Below are positions 16,675-24,752 of a DNA stretch of 39,513 bases, piece after piece. The first letter of the stretch is position 1. Each line of letters begins with the position of its first letter. The position numbers and the translations under genes were made by a program. Location of the stretch: contig CADEGF010000045.1 of NCBI GenBank assembly GCA_902826815.1, forward strand, positions 22,925 to 62,437, in the 5' to 3' direction. The notes beneath the pieces were generated by a model, which made no database searches, was not told the origin of the DNA, and saw only the letters and a program-made list of their open reading frames with translations. The stretch comes from an uncultured Mycobacteriaceae bacterium. Its GTDB lineage: Bacteria > Actinomycetota > Actinomycetes > Mycobacteriales > Mycobacteriaceae.

Positions 16675-17088
16675 CTAGTACTGCTCGACGATCTTGACGG
16701 GTTCCTCGGTGACGACGCCGTCGACGATGCGGTAGCTGCGCAGCTCGTGCTCATCGGGGTCGCGGGTGGATACCAAAACGTAGTGGGATTCGGGCTCAGA
16801 CGCATAGGAGATGTCGGTGCGGCTGGGATAGGCCTCCGTCGCCGTGTGCGAGTGGTAGATGACAATCGGAGCCTGTCCTGCCTCTTCCATTGCCCGCCAC
16901 ACCTTGAGCTGCTCCATCGAATCGAAGCGATAGAAAGTCGGTGACCGTTCGGCGTTCAGCATCGGAATGTGCCGTTCGGGTCGGTCGGACCCCTCAGGTC
17001 CGACCAGCACACCGCACGCCTCGTCGGGGTGGTCGGCGCGCGCGTGCGCGACCATGGCGTCGACGAGGTCGGCACGAATCTCGAACAC
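16675..17088 (-). CDS. mec: CysO-cysteine peptidase (JAMM metalloprotease)
   Basis: 137 residues, GTG start 17088. It cleaves the newly formed cysteine from the C-terminus of CysO. The JAMM/MPN+ zinc site is complete: E23 in DEACGVLVG and H79, H81 and D92 in YHSHTATEAYPSRTD. It starts 3 bp after the stop of the P1-family peptidase gene and is followed by cysO after 22 bp. Length and order match Rv1334-Rv1335-Rv1336. Confidence 0.95.
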   Translation of the reverse strand: MFEIRADLVDAMVAHARADHPDEACGVLVGPEGSDRPERHIPMLNAERSPTFYRFDSMEQLKVWRAMEEAGQAPIVIYHSHTATEAYPSRTDISYASEPESHYVLVSTRDPDEHELRSYRIVDGVVTEEPVKIVEQY

Positions 17089-17091
17089 CTA

Positions 17092-18123
17092 CTACCCCTT
17101 TCCGGCGAACGCTCCGGGCAACATGTCCCGGTACGTCGGTATTCCGGCCACTGACTCTGCCGCAAGCACGCCGACGAGTACCGCCCGGGCCAGCACATCG
17201 GCCGCTGCCGCCCCGATGGCGGTGATCAAAGGCACCTCGGGGCTCATCGAGGCAGGCGTCTCAGGATCGGGCGGCACCTCGACGGCACCCGTGGCCAGCG
17301 CAAACACGGTGTCCCCGTCCAGCGGCGTGTGACACGGCCGGATGGTGCGCGCGAGGCCGTCGTGAGCCGCGACCGCGACGCGTCGGCACCCGGCCGCGCT
17401 CAGCACGGCGTCGGTGGCGACCACAGCGATGGTGGTGTTGAGCGGGCTGAGCTCGGTGTGCCGGCCCGCGTAGGCCGCGATCTGGTCCGCGGGGGGCACG
17501 ACCAGGCCGAACTCGGCGATCTGGTCGGCCTGCCACGGCAGTCCGGTCGCCGGGTCGACGGCATCGCCCGCGGCGTTGACGACGACGATCGCACCGACCG
17601 TCACGCCGATGTCGGTGAGGGTGATCGATGCGGTGCCAACGCCGCCCTTGAGTACGCCGACGCGGGCTCCGGTGCCCGCACCGACGGTGCCGAGGGCCAC
17701 CGTTTCCGATGCGCTCTGCGCGGCGGCGTAGCCGAACTCTGCGGTGGGTCTGCGGTCCCAGCCGCCGACGGGCAGGTCGAAGACGACCGCTGCGGGCACG
17801 ATCGGCACGACTCCCCCGTCCATCGCGACCCCGCGCCCGTATTTCTCGAGCCAACCCATCACACCGTCGGCGGCCGCCAGGCCGTACGCGCTGCCCCCGC
17901 TCAGGACCACCGCGTCGACATGGCGAACCGAGTTGATCGGGTCGAGAAGGTCGGTCTCCCTCGTGCCCGGAGCGCCGCCGCGGCAGTCGACGGCGCCGAC
18001 GGTGCCCGGCGGCGTCAACACCACCGAGGTTCCGCTGGCCCAGCCGGAGCCGAGCGCCGCGTCAGCGTCGATTCGTTCGTGCTGGCCGACCCGGATACCG
18101 CCGACATCGGTGATCGAACTCAT
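17092..18123 (-). CDS. P1-family (DmpA-like) Ntn-type peptidase, Rv1333 type
   Basis: 343 residues from ATG 18123, overlapping the DUF2017 stop (ATGA). A self-cleaving S58/P1 aminopeptidase: N-terminal SITDVGGIRVGQHERID, GAPGTRETDLLDPINSVRHVDAVVLSGGSAYGLAAADGVM, the processing site LSPLNTTIAVVATDA (cleavage expected between Asn and Thr, exposing the nucleophile), and HDGLARTIRPCHTPLDGDTVFALATG. Relatives act as D-aminopeptidases, beta-aminopeptidases or 6-aminohexanoate oligomer hydrolases; the physiological substrate here is unknown. It lies between DUF2017 and mec. Confidence 0.9.
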   Translation of the reverse strand: MSSITDVGGIRVGQHERIDADAALGSGWASGTSVVLTPPGTVGAVDCRGGAPGTRETDLLDPINSVRHVDAVVLSGGSAYGLAAADGVMGWLEKYGRGVAMDGGVVPIVPAAVVFDLPVGGWDRRPTAEFGYAAAQSASETVALGTVGAGTGARVGVLKGGVGTASITLTDIGVTVGAIVVVNAAGDAVDPATGLPWQADQIAEFGLVVPPADQIAAYAGRHTELSPLNTTIAVVATDAVLSAAGCRRVAVAAHDGLARTIRPCHTPLDGDTVFALATGAVEVPPDPETPASMSPEVPLITAIGAAAADVLARAVLVGVLAAESVAGIPTYRDMLPGAFAGKG

Positions 18124-18701
18124 TTCGTGCCCATCAGTCCGAGAACCAGATACTCCTGCAGCACGGTCAGCCACTGATAGACATCGAAATGGCCTGCCAT
18201 CGGATGGTCCGGCGGTAGCCGATCGGGCCCCTCTGCGCCGATGTCGAGCATCGTCCCGAGGGCCAGCCGCACGTCATTGACCGCAGACGCCCACGCTTGC
18301 GCGTCGTCCTCGGACAACTCGAACCGGCCGCCGCCGTTTGGCACGGTTTCCAACACACGTTGCGCCGCATCACGTTTGGCGGCGATGATCTCGGGCTCGT
18401 GCAGACTGCGCAGCGCGCTGTTCAGGCTTTCCGCGGTGCCCGATCCGGCGGGATGGTCGTTTTGCGGCCGGAAGAAGTCGGGCAGCAGCCGCTTCATGGT
18501 CTCATCCTCGGGCGGACGGGAGTTGCCCGTCTTCAGCCCGGTGATCTCTTCGAGTTCGTCTGCGGGCGATGATGTTTCGCGTTCCTCGAGCATCGAGACC
18601 ATCGACGTCACCAGGCTCTCGAGCAGTGCCGCCTCGTGCGATGCAAGGGACGAACGAAAGCGTGGGCCGTCGGCGGTGTCGACCCGCTTCCACTTGCGCA
18701 C
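18120..18701 (-). CDS. DUF2017 protein, Rv1332 type
   Basis: 193 residues from GTG 18701 (MRKWKRVDTADGPRFRSSL); the open frame runs back to 18752, but the extra residues look non-coding and overlap clpS. An all-helical protein: LASHEAALLESLVTSMVSMLEE, PPEDETMKRLLPDFF, LRSLHEPEIIAAKRDAAQRVLETV, and WASAVNDVRLALGTMLDI with YQWLTVLQEYLVLGLMGTK at the end. DUF2017 genes regularly follow clpS in actinobacteria, hinting at a link to Clp proteolysis or its regulation. No activity is known to me. Confidence 0.87.
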   Translation of the reverse strand: MRKWKRVDTADGPRFRSSLASHEAALLESLVTSMVSMLEERETSSPADELEEITGLKTGNSRPPEDETMKRLLPDFFRPQNDHPAGSGTAESLNSALRSLHEPEIIAAKRDAAQRVLETVPNGGGRFELSEDDAQAWASAVNDVRLALGTMLDIGAEGPDRLPPDHPMAGHFDVYQWLTVLQEYLVLGLMGTK

Positions 18702-18724
18702 TATCGCGTCCCGGCTCCGATGAT

Positions 18725-19027
18725 TCAGCGGTCGTGTTGCATGGTGGCCCACAGGCCTGCGGCATGCAGCTTGGTCACGTCGACTTCCATCGACTCCCGG
18801 CTGCCCGCCGACACCACCGCCTTGCCTTCGTTGTGCACCTGCAGCATGAGCTTGGTGGCGTGCGGCTCGTCGTAGCCGAACAACTTCTGGAAGACGTAGG
18901 TCACATAGGTCATGAGGTTAACGGGGTCATCCCAGACGACTGTCACCCACGGGGACTCGGTGTCCTCGGCGGTGTCGGTGTGGTGTTCCTCGCGAGTTCC
19001 CGGGCGGGTCTTCGCCGGCGTGACCAT
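18725..19027 (-). CDS. clpS: ATP-dependent Clp protease adaptor ClpS
   Basis: 100 residues, ATG 19027. It delivers N-degron substrates to ClpC-ClpP. Core motifs: [26 protein letters not shown] and [26 protein letters not shown], with the N-end-residue pocket (DDPVN, TY) and the helix [10 protein letters not shown]. An acidic, Thr-rich N-terminal tail precedes the core. It is the first gene of the long minus-strand run; DUF2017 starts 23 bp after its stop. TATTCT at 19035-19040 is a probable -10. It is divergent from pncB with a 54-bp gap. Confidence 0.95.
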   Translation of the reverse strand: MVTPAKTRPGTREEHHTDTAEDTESPWVTVVWDDPVNLMTYVTYVFQKLFGYDEPHATKLMLQVHNEGKAVVSAGSRESMEVDVTKLHAAGLWATMQHDR

Positions 19028-19034
19028 GTCCCCC

Positions 19035-19040
19035 AGAATA
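19035..19040 (-). promoter_or_regulatory. Putative -10 box (TATTCT) of clpS
   Basis: On the minus strand TATTCT is followed by GGGGGAC and ATG 19027. The 7-nt spacing predicts a leaderless or nearly leaderless transcript, although GGGGGA could also act as a weak Shine-Dalgarno of a longer one. Confidence 0.45.
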
Positions 19041-19069
19041 GCCGGGGCCAAACGGGGCACGAGAGCGGT

Positions 19070-19075
19070 TACGGT
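19070..19075 (+). promoter_or_regulatory. Putative -10 box (TACGGT), leaderless pncB
   Basis: TACGGT is followed by TGCGGG (6 nt) and ATG 19082. No Shine-Dalgarno sequence precedes the ATG. Confidence 0.45.
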
Positions 19076-19081
19076 TGCGGG

Positions 19082-20422
19082 ATGACGACGGCGTTGCTGA
19101 CTGACAAATACGAGCTGACCATGCTCGCAGCCGCGCTGGGGGACGGGACAGCGCACCGGCGCACGACGTTCGAGGTGTTTGCCCGCCGGCTGCCAGAAGG
19201 CAGGCGCTACGGTGTCGTCGCGGGCACCGCCCGGTTTGTGGAGGCGCTCGCGGACTTCACGTTCAATGACACCGCGCTGGAATCACTTTCGGACTTCCTC
19301 GACTCCGACACGCTCGCCTACCTGGCCGACTACCGATTTCGCGGCGATGTCGACGGTTACCCCGAGGGCGAGTTGTACTTCCCCGGCTCGCCGGTGCTGG
19401 CGCTGAACGGCACGTTCGGCGAATGCGTCGTGCTGGAGACGCTGGCGCTCTCGATCTTCAATCACGACACCGCGATCGCCTCGGCCGCGGCCCGGATGGT
19501 CAGCGCCGCCGAGGGCCGCACCCTGATCGAGATGGGATCGCGACGCACCCACGAGCGGGCCGCCGTCGCCGCCGCACGGGCCGCATATCTCGCGGGATTC
19601 AGCGGTTCGTCCAACCTCGAGGCCCAGCGCCGCTACGGCGTGCCTGCGCTGGGCACAAGCGCCCACGCGTTCACCCTTCTTCACGCGACGGGCGCAGTGG
19701 GCCTCGGCGATGAGCCTCTCGGGCGAAGAACATCAGAGTGGGAGCTGGCGGCGTTTCGCGCCCAGGTCGATGCGCTCGGCGTCGGCACCACCCTGCTCGT
19801 CGACACCTATGACATCACCACCGGCGTCGCCAACGCGGTCGAGGCGGCGGGCCCCGAACTGGGCGCCGTCCGCATCGACTCCGGCGACCTCGGGGTGCTG
19901 GCCCGCCAGGTCCGTGCCCAACTCGACGGGCTGGGTGCGACGAAGACACGCATCGTGGTGTCGGGCGACCTCGACGAGTTCGCGATCGCGGGGCTGCGGT
20001 CCGAACCCGCCGACATCTACGGCGTCGGCACCTCGGTGGTGACCGGCTCGGGCGCACCCACCGCGAGCATGGTCTACAAGCTGGTCGAGGTGGACGGCAT
20101 ACCCGTGGAGAAGCGCAGCCTGCACAAGGAATCCCACGGCGGGCGGAAGAAGGCGACGCGACTCGTTAAACCGTCGGGGACAATCGTCGAGGAGCTCGTC
20201 TACCCCGCCGCCGGGGCACCGCCGCAGTCCGATCTCGTCGCACGGGAGCTGACGGTTCCGTTCGTCGAGAACGGCGAGCCCGTCGCCGATCTGAGCCTCA
20301 CCGCGGCCCGCGACAGGGTGGTCACCGGCCTGCACAGCCTGCCGTGGGACGGCCTGAAGCTGTCCCGCGGCGAACCCGCGATACCGACCCGGATGGTCCC
20401 GCCCGCCGGCCGAGGCGCGTAG
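19082..20422 (+). CDS. pncB: Nicotinate phosphoribosyltransferase
   Basis: 446 residues from ATG 19082; the open frame extends to 18569, but that part is antisense to clpS/DUF2017. It joins nicotinate and PRPP in the NAD salvage pathway. Family motifs: [34 protein letters not shown], the [26 protein letters not shown] segment with the conserved His, [32 protein letters not shown] and [10 protein letters not shown] (phosphate loop). It corresponds to PncB1 (Rv1330c), which neighbours dinG in M. tuberculosis. The dinG frame overlaps its 3' end. Confidence 0.95.
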   Translation: MTTALLTDKYELTMLAAALGDGTAHRRTTFEVFARRLPEGRRYGVVAGTARFVEALADFTFNDTALESLSDFLDSDTLAYLADYRFRGDVDGYPEGELYFPGSPVLALNGTFGECVVLETLALSIFNHDTAIASAAARMVSAAEGRTLIEMGSRRTHERAAVAAARAAYLAGFSGSSNLEAQRRYGVPALGTSAHAFTLLHATGAVGLGDEPLGRRTSEWELAAFRAQVDALGVGTTLLVDTYDITTGVANAVEAAGPELGAVRIDSGDLGVLARQVRAQLDGLGATKTRIVVSGDLDEFAIAGLRSEPADIYGVGTSVVTGSGAPTASMVYKLVEVDGIPVEKRSLHKESHGGRKKATRLVKPSGTIVEELVYPAAGAPPQSDLVARELTVPFVENGEPVADLSLTAARDRVVTGLHSLPWDGLKLSRGEPAIPTRMVPPAGRGA

Positions 20423-22425
20423 GAGGAGCCACGCCAGACGCAGGTCCCGTCACCGAACTGCTCGCCACCGCGGTCGCCGCGCTCGGCGGCAGCGAGCGCA
20501 GCGGTCAGGTCCAGATGGCGCAGGCCGTAGCCCACGCGTTCGACTCAGGCGAACACCTCGCGGTGCAGGCCGGCACCGGCACAGGCAAGTCGCTCGCCTA
20601 TCTGGTGCCCGCCATCGCGAGGGCCGTTGCCGCCGACGAACCGGTGGTGGTGTCGACGGCGACCATTGCACTTCAACGTCAGCTCGTCGACCGCGATCTA
20701 CCCGCACTCGCCGATTCGCTGACCGGTGCCCTGCCGAGGACGCCGAAGTTCGCCCTGCTGAAGGGTCGGGGAAACTACCTCTGCCTCAACAAGATTCACA
20801 ACGGCGCAACCACCGAACCGGACGATCGTCCGCAGGAGGAACTGTTCGATGCCGCGGCGTCGACCGCCTTGGGCCGCGACGTGCAGCGCCTCACCAAGTG
20901 GTCGTCGAGCACCGACACCGGTGACCGCGACGAGCTGACACCAGGCGTTCCCGATCGGTCGTGGGCGCAGGTCAGCGTGTCGGCACGGGAGTGCATCGGC
21001 GCATCGCGCTGCCCGTTCGGAACCGACTGCTTCGCGGAGAAGGCCCGCGATACGGCTGGGCACGCCGATATTGTCGTCACCAACCACGCACTCTTGGCGA
21101 TCGACGCCATCTCCGACGCCGCGGTACTTCCCGAGCACCGCCTGCTGGTCGTCGACGAGGCACACGAACTGGCCGACCGGGTCACCGGGGTGGCCACCGC
21201 AGAACTGTCCAACGCGGTTCTCAGCGCTGCGTTCCGCCGTGTCGCACGGCTCGTCGAACCCGAACTGGCGCAACGCCTCGACGCCGCGACGACGACATTC
21301 GTATCAGCGATTCACGACAGCAAGCCTGGCCGCATCGACCGGCTCGACGACGATATGACGACCTATCTGACCGCGGTCCGCGACGCGGCGAGCAGGGCGC
21401 GCTCTGCGATCGACACCTCCCCGTCAGACCCGAAGGCCGCATCAGCGCGTGCCGAAGCGGTGACGGCACTCGCCGACATCAGCAACACCGCGACCCGCAT
21501 CGTGGCGTCGTTCGTACCGGAGATCCCGAACCGCGACGACGTGGTGTGGCTCGACCATGAGGACAACCGCGGATCCGTCCGGGCCGTGATGCGGGTGGCA
21601 CCGCTTTCGGTGGCAGGTCTGTTGCGCGGCAGGCTCTTCGAGCAGTCCACCGCGGTGTTGACATCGGCGACGCTGACCGTCGGCGGATCGTTCGACGCGA
21701 TGGCGGCGGCATGGGGATTGACAGGCGGGGACGAGACACCGGAATGGCAGGGCGTCGACGTCGGATCCCCGTTCGATCACGCTAAGGCCGGAATCCTCTA
21801 TGTCGCAGCCCATCTGCCGCCGCCGGGGCGTGACGGCACCGGATCGGCCGAACAGCTCGACGAGATCGAGGCGCTGATCGGGGCCGCGGGCGGGCGCACG
21901 CTCGGGCTCTTCTCGTCGATGCGCGCCGCGCGGGCCGCCGCCGAGGTGATGCGCGAGCGACTGGCCACGCCGGTGCTGTGCCAGGGTGACGACACCACGT
22001 CGGCCCTGGTGAAACAGTTCTCCGACGACCCTTCGACGTCGCTGTTCGGCACGCTGTCGCTGTGGCAGGGCGTCGACGTGCCCGGGTCCAGTCTGTCGTT
22101 GGTGCTGATCGACCGAATCCCGTTCCCTCGACCCGACGATCCGCTGCTGTCTGCGCGCCAGCGCGCGGTCGCGGCCAGAGGCGGGAACGGGTTCATGGAG
22201 GTCGCGGCCAGCCACGCCGCGCTGCTGCTCGCCCAGGGCGCGGGCAGGCTGCTGCGGCGCACCGACGATCGCGGGGTGGTCGCGGTGCTGGACTCGCGGA
22301 TGGCCACTGCGCGCTACTCGGGCTACCTGCGCGCGTCGCTTCCGCCCTTCTGGGCCACCACCGACGCGGTCCGGGTCCGACAAGCGCTGGAACGGCTCCA
22401 CGCCGCCAACGCCGCACTATCCTGA
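20344..22425 (+). CDS. dinG: DinG-family ATP-dependent DNA helicase (Fe-S, XPD-like)
   Basis: The frame is open from GTG 20344 (693 residues), but homology to Rv1329c begins at VTELLATAVAALGG (20446). Walker A VQAGTGTGKSLAYLVPA, motif Ia STATIALQRQLVDRDL, DEAH box LLVVDEAHELADR, and motifs V/VI (SLWQGVDVPG, AQGAGRLLRR) are complete. Four [4Fe-4S] cysteines lie between Walker A and DEAH: YLCLNK, ECIGASRC and TDCF. An excellent Shine-Dalgarno (AGGAGGAG, 20421-20428) is followed by no ATG, GTG or TTG in frame until ATG 20515, which would cut off the Gln-motif region. GTG 20344 overlaps pncB by 79 bp. The true start is unresolved. Confidence 0.9.
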   Translation: MGRPEAVPRRTRDTDPDGPARRPRRVGGATPDAGPVTELLATAVAALGGSERSGQVQMAQAVAHAFDSGEHLAVQAGTGTGKSLAYLVPAIARAVAADEPVVVSTATIALQRQLVDRDLPALADSLTGALPRTPKFALLKGRGNYLCLNKIHNGATTEPDDRPQEELFDAAASTALGRDVQRLTKWSSSTDTGDRDELTPGVPDRSWAQVSVSARECIGASRCPFGTDCFAEKARDTAGHADIVVTNHALLAIDAISDAAVLPEHRLLVVDEAHELADRVTGVATAELSNAVLSAAFRRVARLVEPELAQRLDAATTTFVSAIHDSKPGRIDRLDDDMTTYLTAVRDAASRARSAIDTSPSDPKAASARAEAVTALADISNTATRIVASFVPEIPNRDDVVWLDHEDNRGSVRAVMRVAPLSVAGLLRGRLFEQSTAVLTSATLTVGGSFDAMAAAWGLTGGDETPEWQGVDVGSPFDHAKAGILYVAAHLPPPGRDGTGSAEQLDEIEALIGAAGGRTLGLFSSMRAARAAAEVMRERLATPVLCQGDDTTSALVKQFSDDPSTSLFGTLSLWQGVDVPGSSLSLVLIDRIPFPRPDDPLLSARQRAVAARGGNGFMEVAASHAALLLAQGAGRLLRRTDDRGVVAVLDSRMATARYSGYLRASLPPFWATTDAVRVRQALERLHAANAALS

Positions 22426-22430
22426 CGCTG

Positions 22431-23882
22431 ATGAACGCACGCCCCCTCACCAGCGCGTTGTTCGCCGCCGGCGTCGCGGTGTTGGTCGCATCGTGCGCGA
22501 CCACGATCACGGGCACCCCGGTCTCCGTCTTCGACGACCCGTTCAAGGTCGCGGGTATGCCTGCCGTCGACGGGCCGACGGGGCTGCGACCGGGGGCGAA
22601 AGACCCGTCGCGCGACGTCGAAAACGGCGATGGCGGTGAGATCGACGAACTGGCGGCATCCTCGATCAGCGATATCGAGGACTTCTGGGAAGGTGCATAC
22701 AGCGAGACGTTCGACGACGACGAATTCACCCCCGTCAAGGAGCTGATCTCCTGGGATGCAAGCGGATACGACAGTGTCGAGTTCTGCGGCCACGACACCT
22801 TGGGATTGGAGAACGCCGGCTACTGCTTCCCCGACCGCACCATCGGATGGGACCGCGGGGTGCTGCTGCCCGACATGAAAGACAACTTCGGTGACATCGC
22901 CGTCACCAATGTGCTGGCTCACGAGTACGGCCACGCGATCCAGCACCAGGCCGGGCTGCACAAGAAGGACATCCCGACGCTGGTCGCCGAGCAGCAGGCC
23001 GACTGCTTTGCCGGTTCATACATGCGCTGGGTGGCGGAGGGAAACTCCGACCGCTTCACGCTGAGCACCGGCGACGGGCTCAACAGCCTGCTCGCGGCGG
23101 TGATTTCGTTCCGCGACCCGTTACTCAGCGAGGACATGTACGCACCGGGCGCCGACGACCACGGATCGGCCTTCGAACGGATCACCGCGTTTCAGTTCGG
23201 GTTCATCGACGGCACGACGTCGTGTGCGGCGATCGACGAGAAGGAGATCGCGCAGCGGCGCGGCGATCTGCCGGTCAAGCTGCAGGAGGAGCAGAGCGGC
23301 GAATGGCCGGTCAGCGAGGAGTCGGTGAACGCGGTCTTCGAAGCGCTCGGGCAGCTGTTCTCGCCCGCGGATCCACCGAAGCTCAGCCTCGACGCGGATT
23401 CGGCGCAGCGCTGCCCGGACGCGCGCCCGAGTCCGCCGGTCTCGTTCTGTCCGGCCACCAACACGATCGCCGTCGACATGTCCGAACTCGAGGAGATGGG
23501 CACACCGTCGGGCCAGGACGGGAGCGGCGGTGAGGTGTCCGGGGACAACACGGCGTATTCGGTTCTCGTCTCGCGGTACATGCTGGCGCTTCAGCACGCA
23601 CGCGGTGGCGTGGTGTTGGACAACGCCGAGGCCGCACTGCGCACCGCGTGCCTGACCGGGGTTGCGACCACCAAGTTGACCGACGCCGTCACCACATCCG
23701 ACGGCAATACGGTGGCGCTGAGCGCAGGCGATCTCGACGAGGCGGTCTCCGGGCTCTTGACAAACGGGCTGGCGGCCAGCGACGTCAACGGCGAGACGGT
23801 GCCGTCCGGGTTCTCGAGGATGGACGCGTTCCGCATCGGCGTGCTCGGCGTCGAGGACCGCTGCTTCAAGCGCTTCCCGTAA
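22431..23882 (+). CDS. Putative neutral zinc metallopeptidase lipoprotein
   Basis: 483 residues, ATG 22431, 5 bp after dinG. A lipoprotein signal peptide ends in VLVASC (lipobox, C22). The zinc motif HEYGH appears in VTNVLAHEYGHAIQHQAG, followed by EQQADCFAGSYMRW, the downstream Glu/Asp element of the ywdB/YpfJ-like neutral zinc metallopeptidases. Paired cysteines (FCGHDT/YCFPD, CPDARP/FCPATN, TACLTG/RCFKRFP) suggest disulfides outside the membrane. It is probably anchored to the outer face of the inner membrane; the substrate is unknown. A convergent hairpin follows its stop. Confidence 0.85.
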   Translation: MNARPLTSALFAAGVAVLVASCATTITGTPVSVFDDPFKVAGMPAVDGPTGLRPGAKDPSRDVENGDGGEIDELAASSISDIEDFWEGAYSETFDDDEFTPVKELISWDASGYDSVEFCGHDTLGLENAGYCFPDRTIGWDRGVLLPDMKDNFGDIAVTNVLAHEYGHAIQHQAGLHKKDIPTLVAEQQADCFAGSYMRWVAEGNSDRFTLSTGDGLNSLLAAVISFRDPLLSEDMYAPGADDHGSAFERITAFQFGFIDGTTSCAAIDEKEIAQRRGDLPVKLQEEQSGEWPVSEESVNAVFEALGQLFSPADPPKLSLDADSAQRCPDARPSPPVSFCPATNTIAVDMSELEEMGTPSGQDGSGGEVSGDNTAYSVLVSRYMLALQHARGGVVLDNAEAALRTACLTGVATTKLTDAVTTSDGNTVALSAGDLDEAVSGLLTNGLAASDVNGETVPSGFSRMDAFRIGVLGVEDRCFKRFP

Positions 23883-23886
23883 CCGC

Positions 23887-23935
23887 GATTTCGGCGCGCT
23901 GAGTCACCCTGAGCGTGACCGCGCGCGCCGAAATC
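23887..23935. terminator. Bidirectional hairpin between convergent genes
   Basis: GATTTCGGCGCGC (23887-23899) pairs perfectly with GCGCGCCGAAATC (23923-23935): 13 bp around a 23-nt loop. It fills the gap between the metallopeptidase stop and the porin stop at 23937. It has no U-tract, which is normal for mycobacterial terminators. Confidence 0.7.
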
Positions 23936-23936
23936 A

Positions 23937-24695
23937 CTAGACCTTCTTGGTCACCCCGTAGTAACCGATGATGGCGTCGGAGACGTCGGTCGACCGGGTG
24001 AGAAACGCGTAGGAGCGGATGAATGATTCGCCGACGCAGCCGTCGATCTTGACCCGGAACCCGGTGATCTGAATCCACGGTTCGGCACCCTTGAACTCCT
24101 TCTTGCTGACCGGGACGACGTTGATGATCCCCGGCTTCAGCGCCACTGCGAGTGACCCGCTGATGGGGGTGAGGAAGGTAGGAATGCCCACCGGTGTGCC
24201 CGCGCCGAGGCCCGCGATACCCAGCCCGGGGGTAAAGCCGAGGCTGCCGCTCATCACCACGCCGTTGGACGTGCTCATGTCGATGCCGCAGCCGATCTGA
24301 TAGCCGACTTCGAACGTGCCCTGCGGCGGTTCGGACTCCTCGGGTCCCTCCATCTTGGCGTTGAAAAGCCCGCCGACCTCGTACTCGCGCGTCGAAACGG
24401 CCGTGGTCAGTGGCTGGATGACGCTCTGTGTCTCATCCTTGGCGGACACGGTCAGCGTCCAGCCGTCGGGTGACTTGGTCGTCGCAGGCGGCGACGATTC
24501 GACGAACTCCGCGGGGGGCGGCTCCGGCGGCGGCACGCCTTCGGGCGGGGTCCCCTCGGGCGGTGCGGGCACCGTCTCTGCTGCGTCGGCGACTGGCTCG
24601 ACGACGGGGTCGGCCTCAGGATCGGCCGACGCTACAGGGGCGAGCAGGGCAAACGCCACCGCGCACGTGGCCATCAGCGGGGCGCTACGAAACAT
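23937..24695 (-). CDS. MspA-family outer-membrane porin homologue
   Basis: 252 residues from ATG 24695. A Sec signal peptide (LMATCAVAFALLAPVASA) is followed by a Pro/Glu-rich linker of about 45 residues (APPEGTPPEGVPPPEPPPAEF). The MspA-like beta domain then begins: GWTLTVSAKDETQSVIQPL, STREYEVGGLFNAKMEG, QGTFEVGYQIGCGIDMS and the C-terminal YAFLTRSTDVSDAIIGYYGVTKKV. MspA proteins form octameric goblet pores for hydrophilic solutes in the mycolate outer membrane. Two odd points are the proline-rich extension and two cysteines (GCGID, DGCVGES) not found in MspA itself as I recall. It lies downstream of glgP on the same strand with 57 bp between. Confidence 0.87.
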   Translation of the reverse strand: MFRSAPLMATCAVAFALLAPVASADPEADPVVEPVADAAETVPAPPEGTPPEGVPPPEPPPAEFVESSPPATTKSPDGWTLTVSAKDETQSVIQPLTTAVSTREYEVGGLFNAKMEGPEESEPPQGTFEVGYQIGCGIDMSTSNGVVMSGSLGFTPGLGIAGLGAGTPVGIPTFLTPISGSLAVALKPGIINVVPVSKKEFKGAEPWIQITGFRVKIDGCVGESFIRSYAFLTRSTDVSDAIIGYYGVTKKV

Positions 24696-24698
24696 CAA

Positions 24699-24739
24699 CG
24701 GAACTTATCGGCTAGCCACCGCGCCGAGCAGAAGTTCCG
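24699..24739 (-). promoter_or_regulatory. Inverted repeat in the leader of the porin gene
   Basis: CGGAACTT (24699-24706) pairs with AAGTTCCG (24732-24739) around 25 nt that contain a further palindrome, GGCTAGCC. The structure sits between the glgP stop and the porin ATG, 4 bp before the latter. It could end the glgP transcript or fold over the porin ribosome site. Confidence 0.4.
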
Positions 24740-24752
24740 CGAAATGGTCTCC

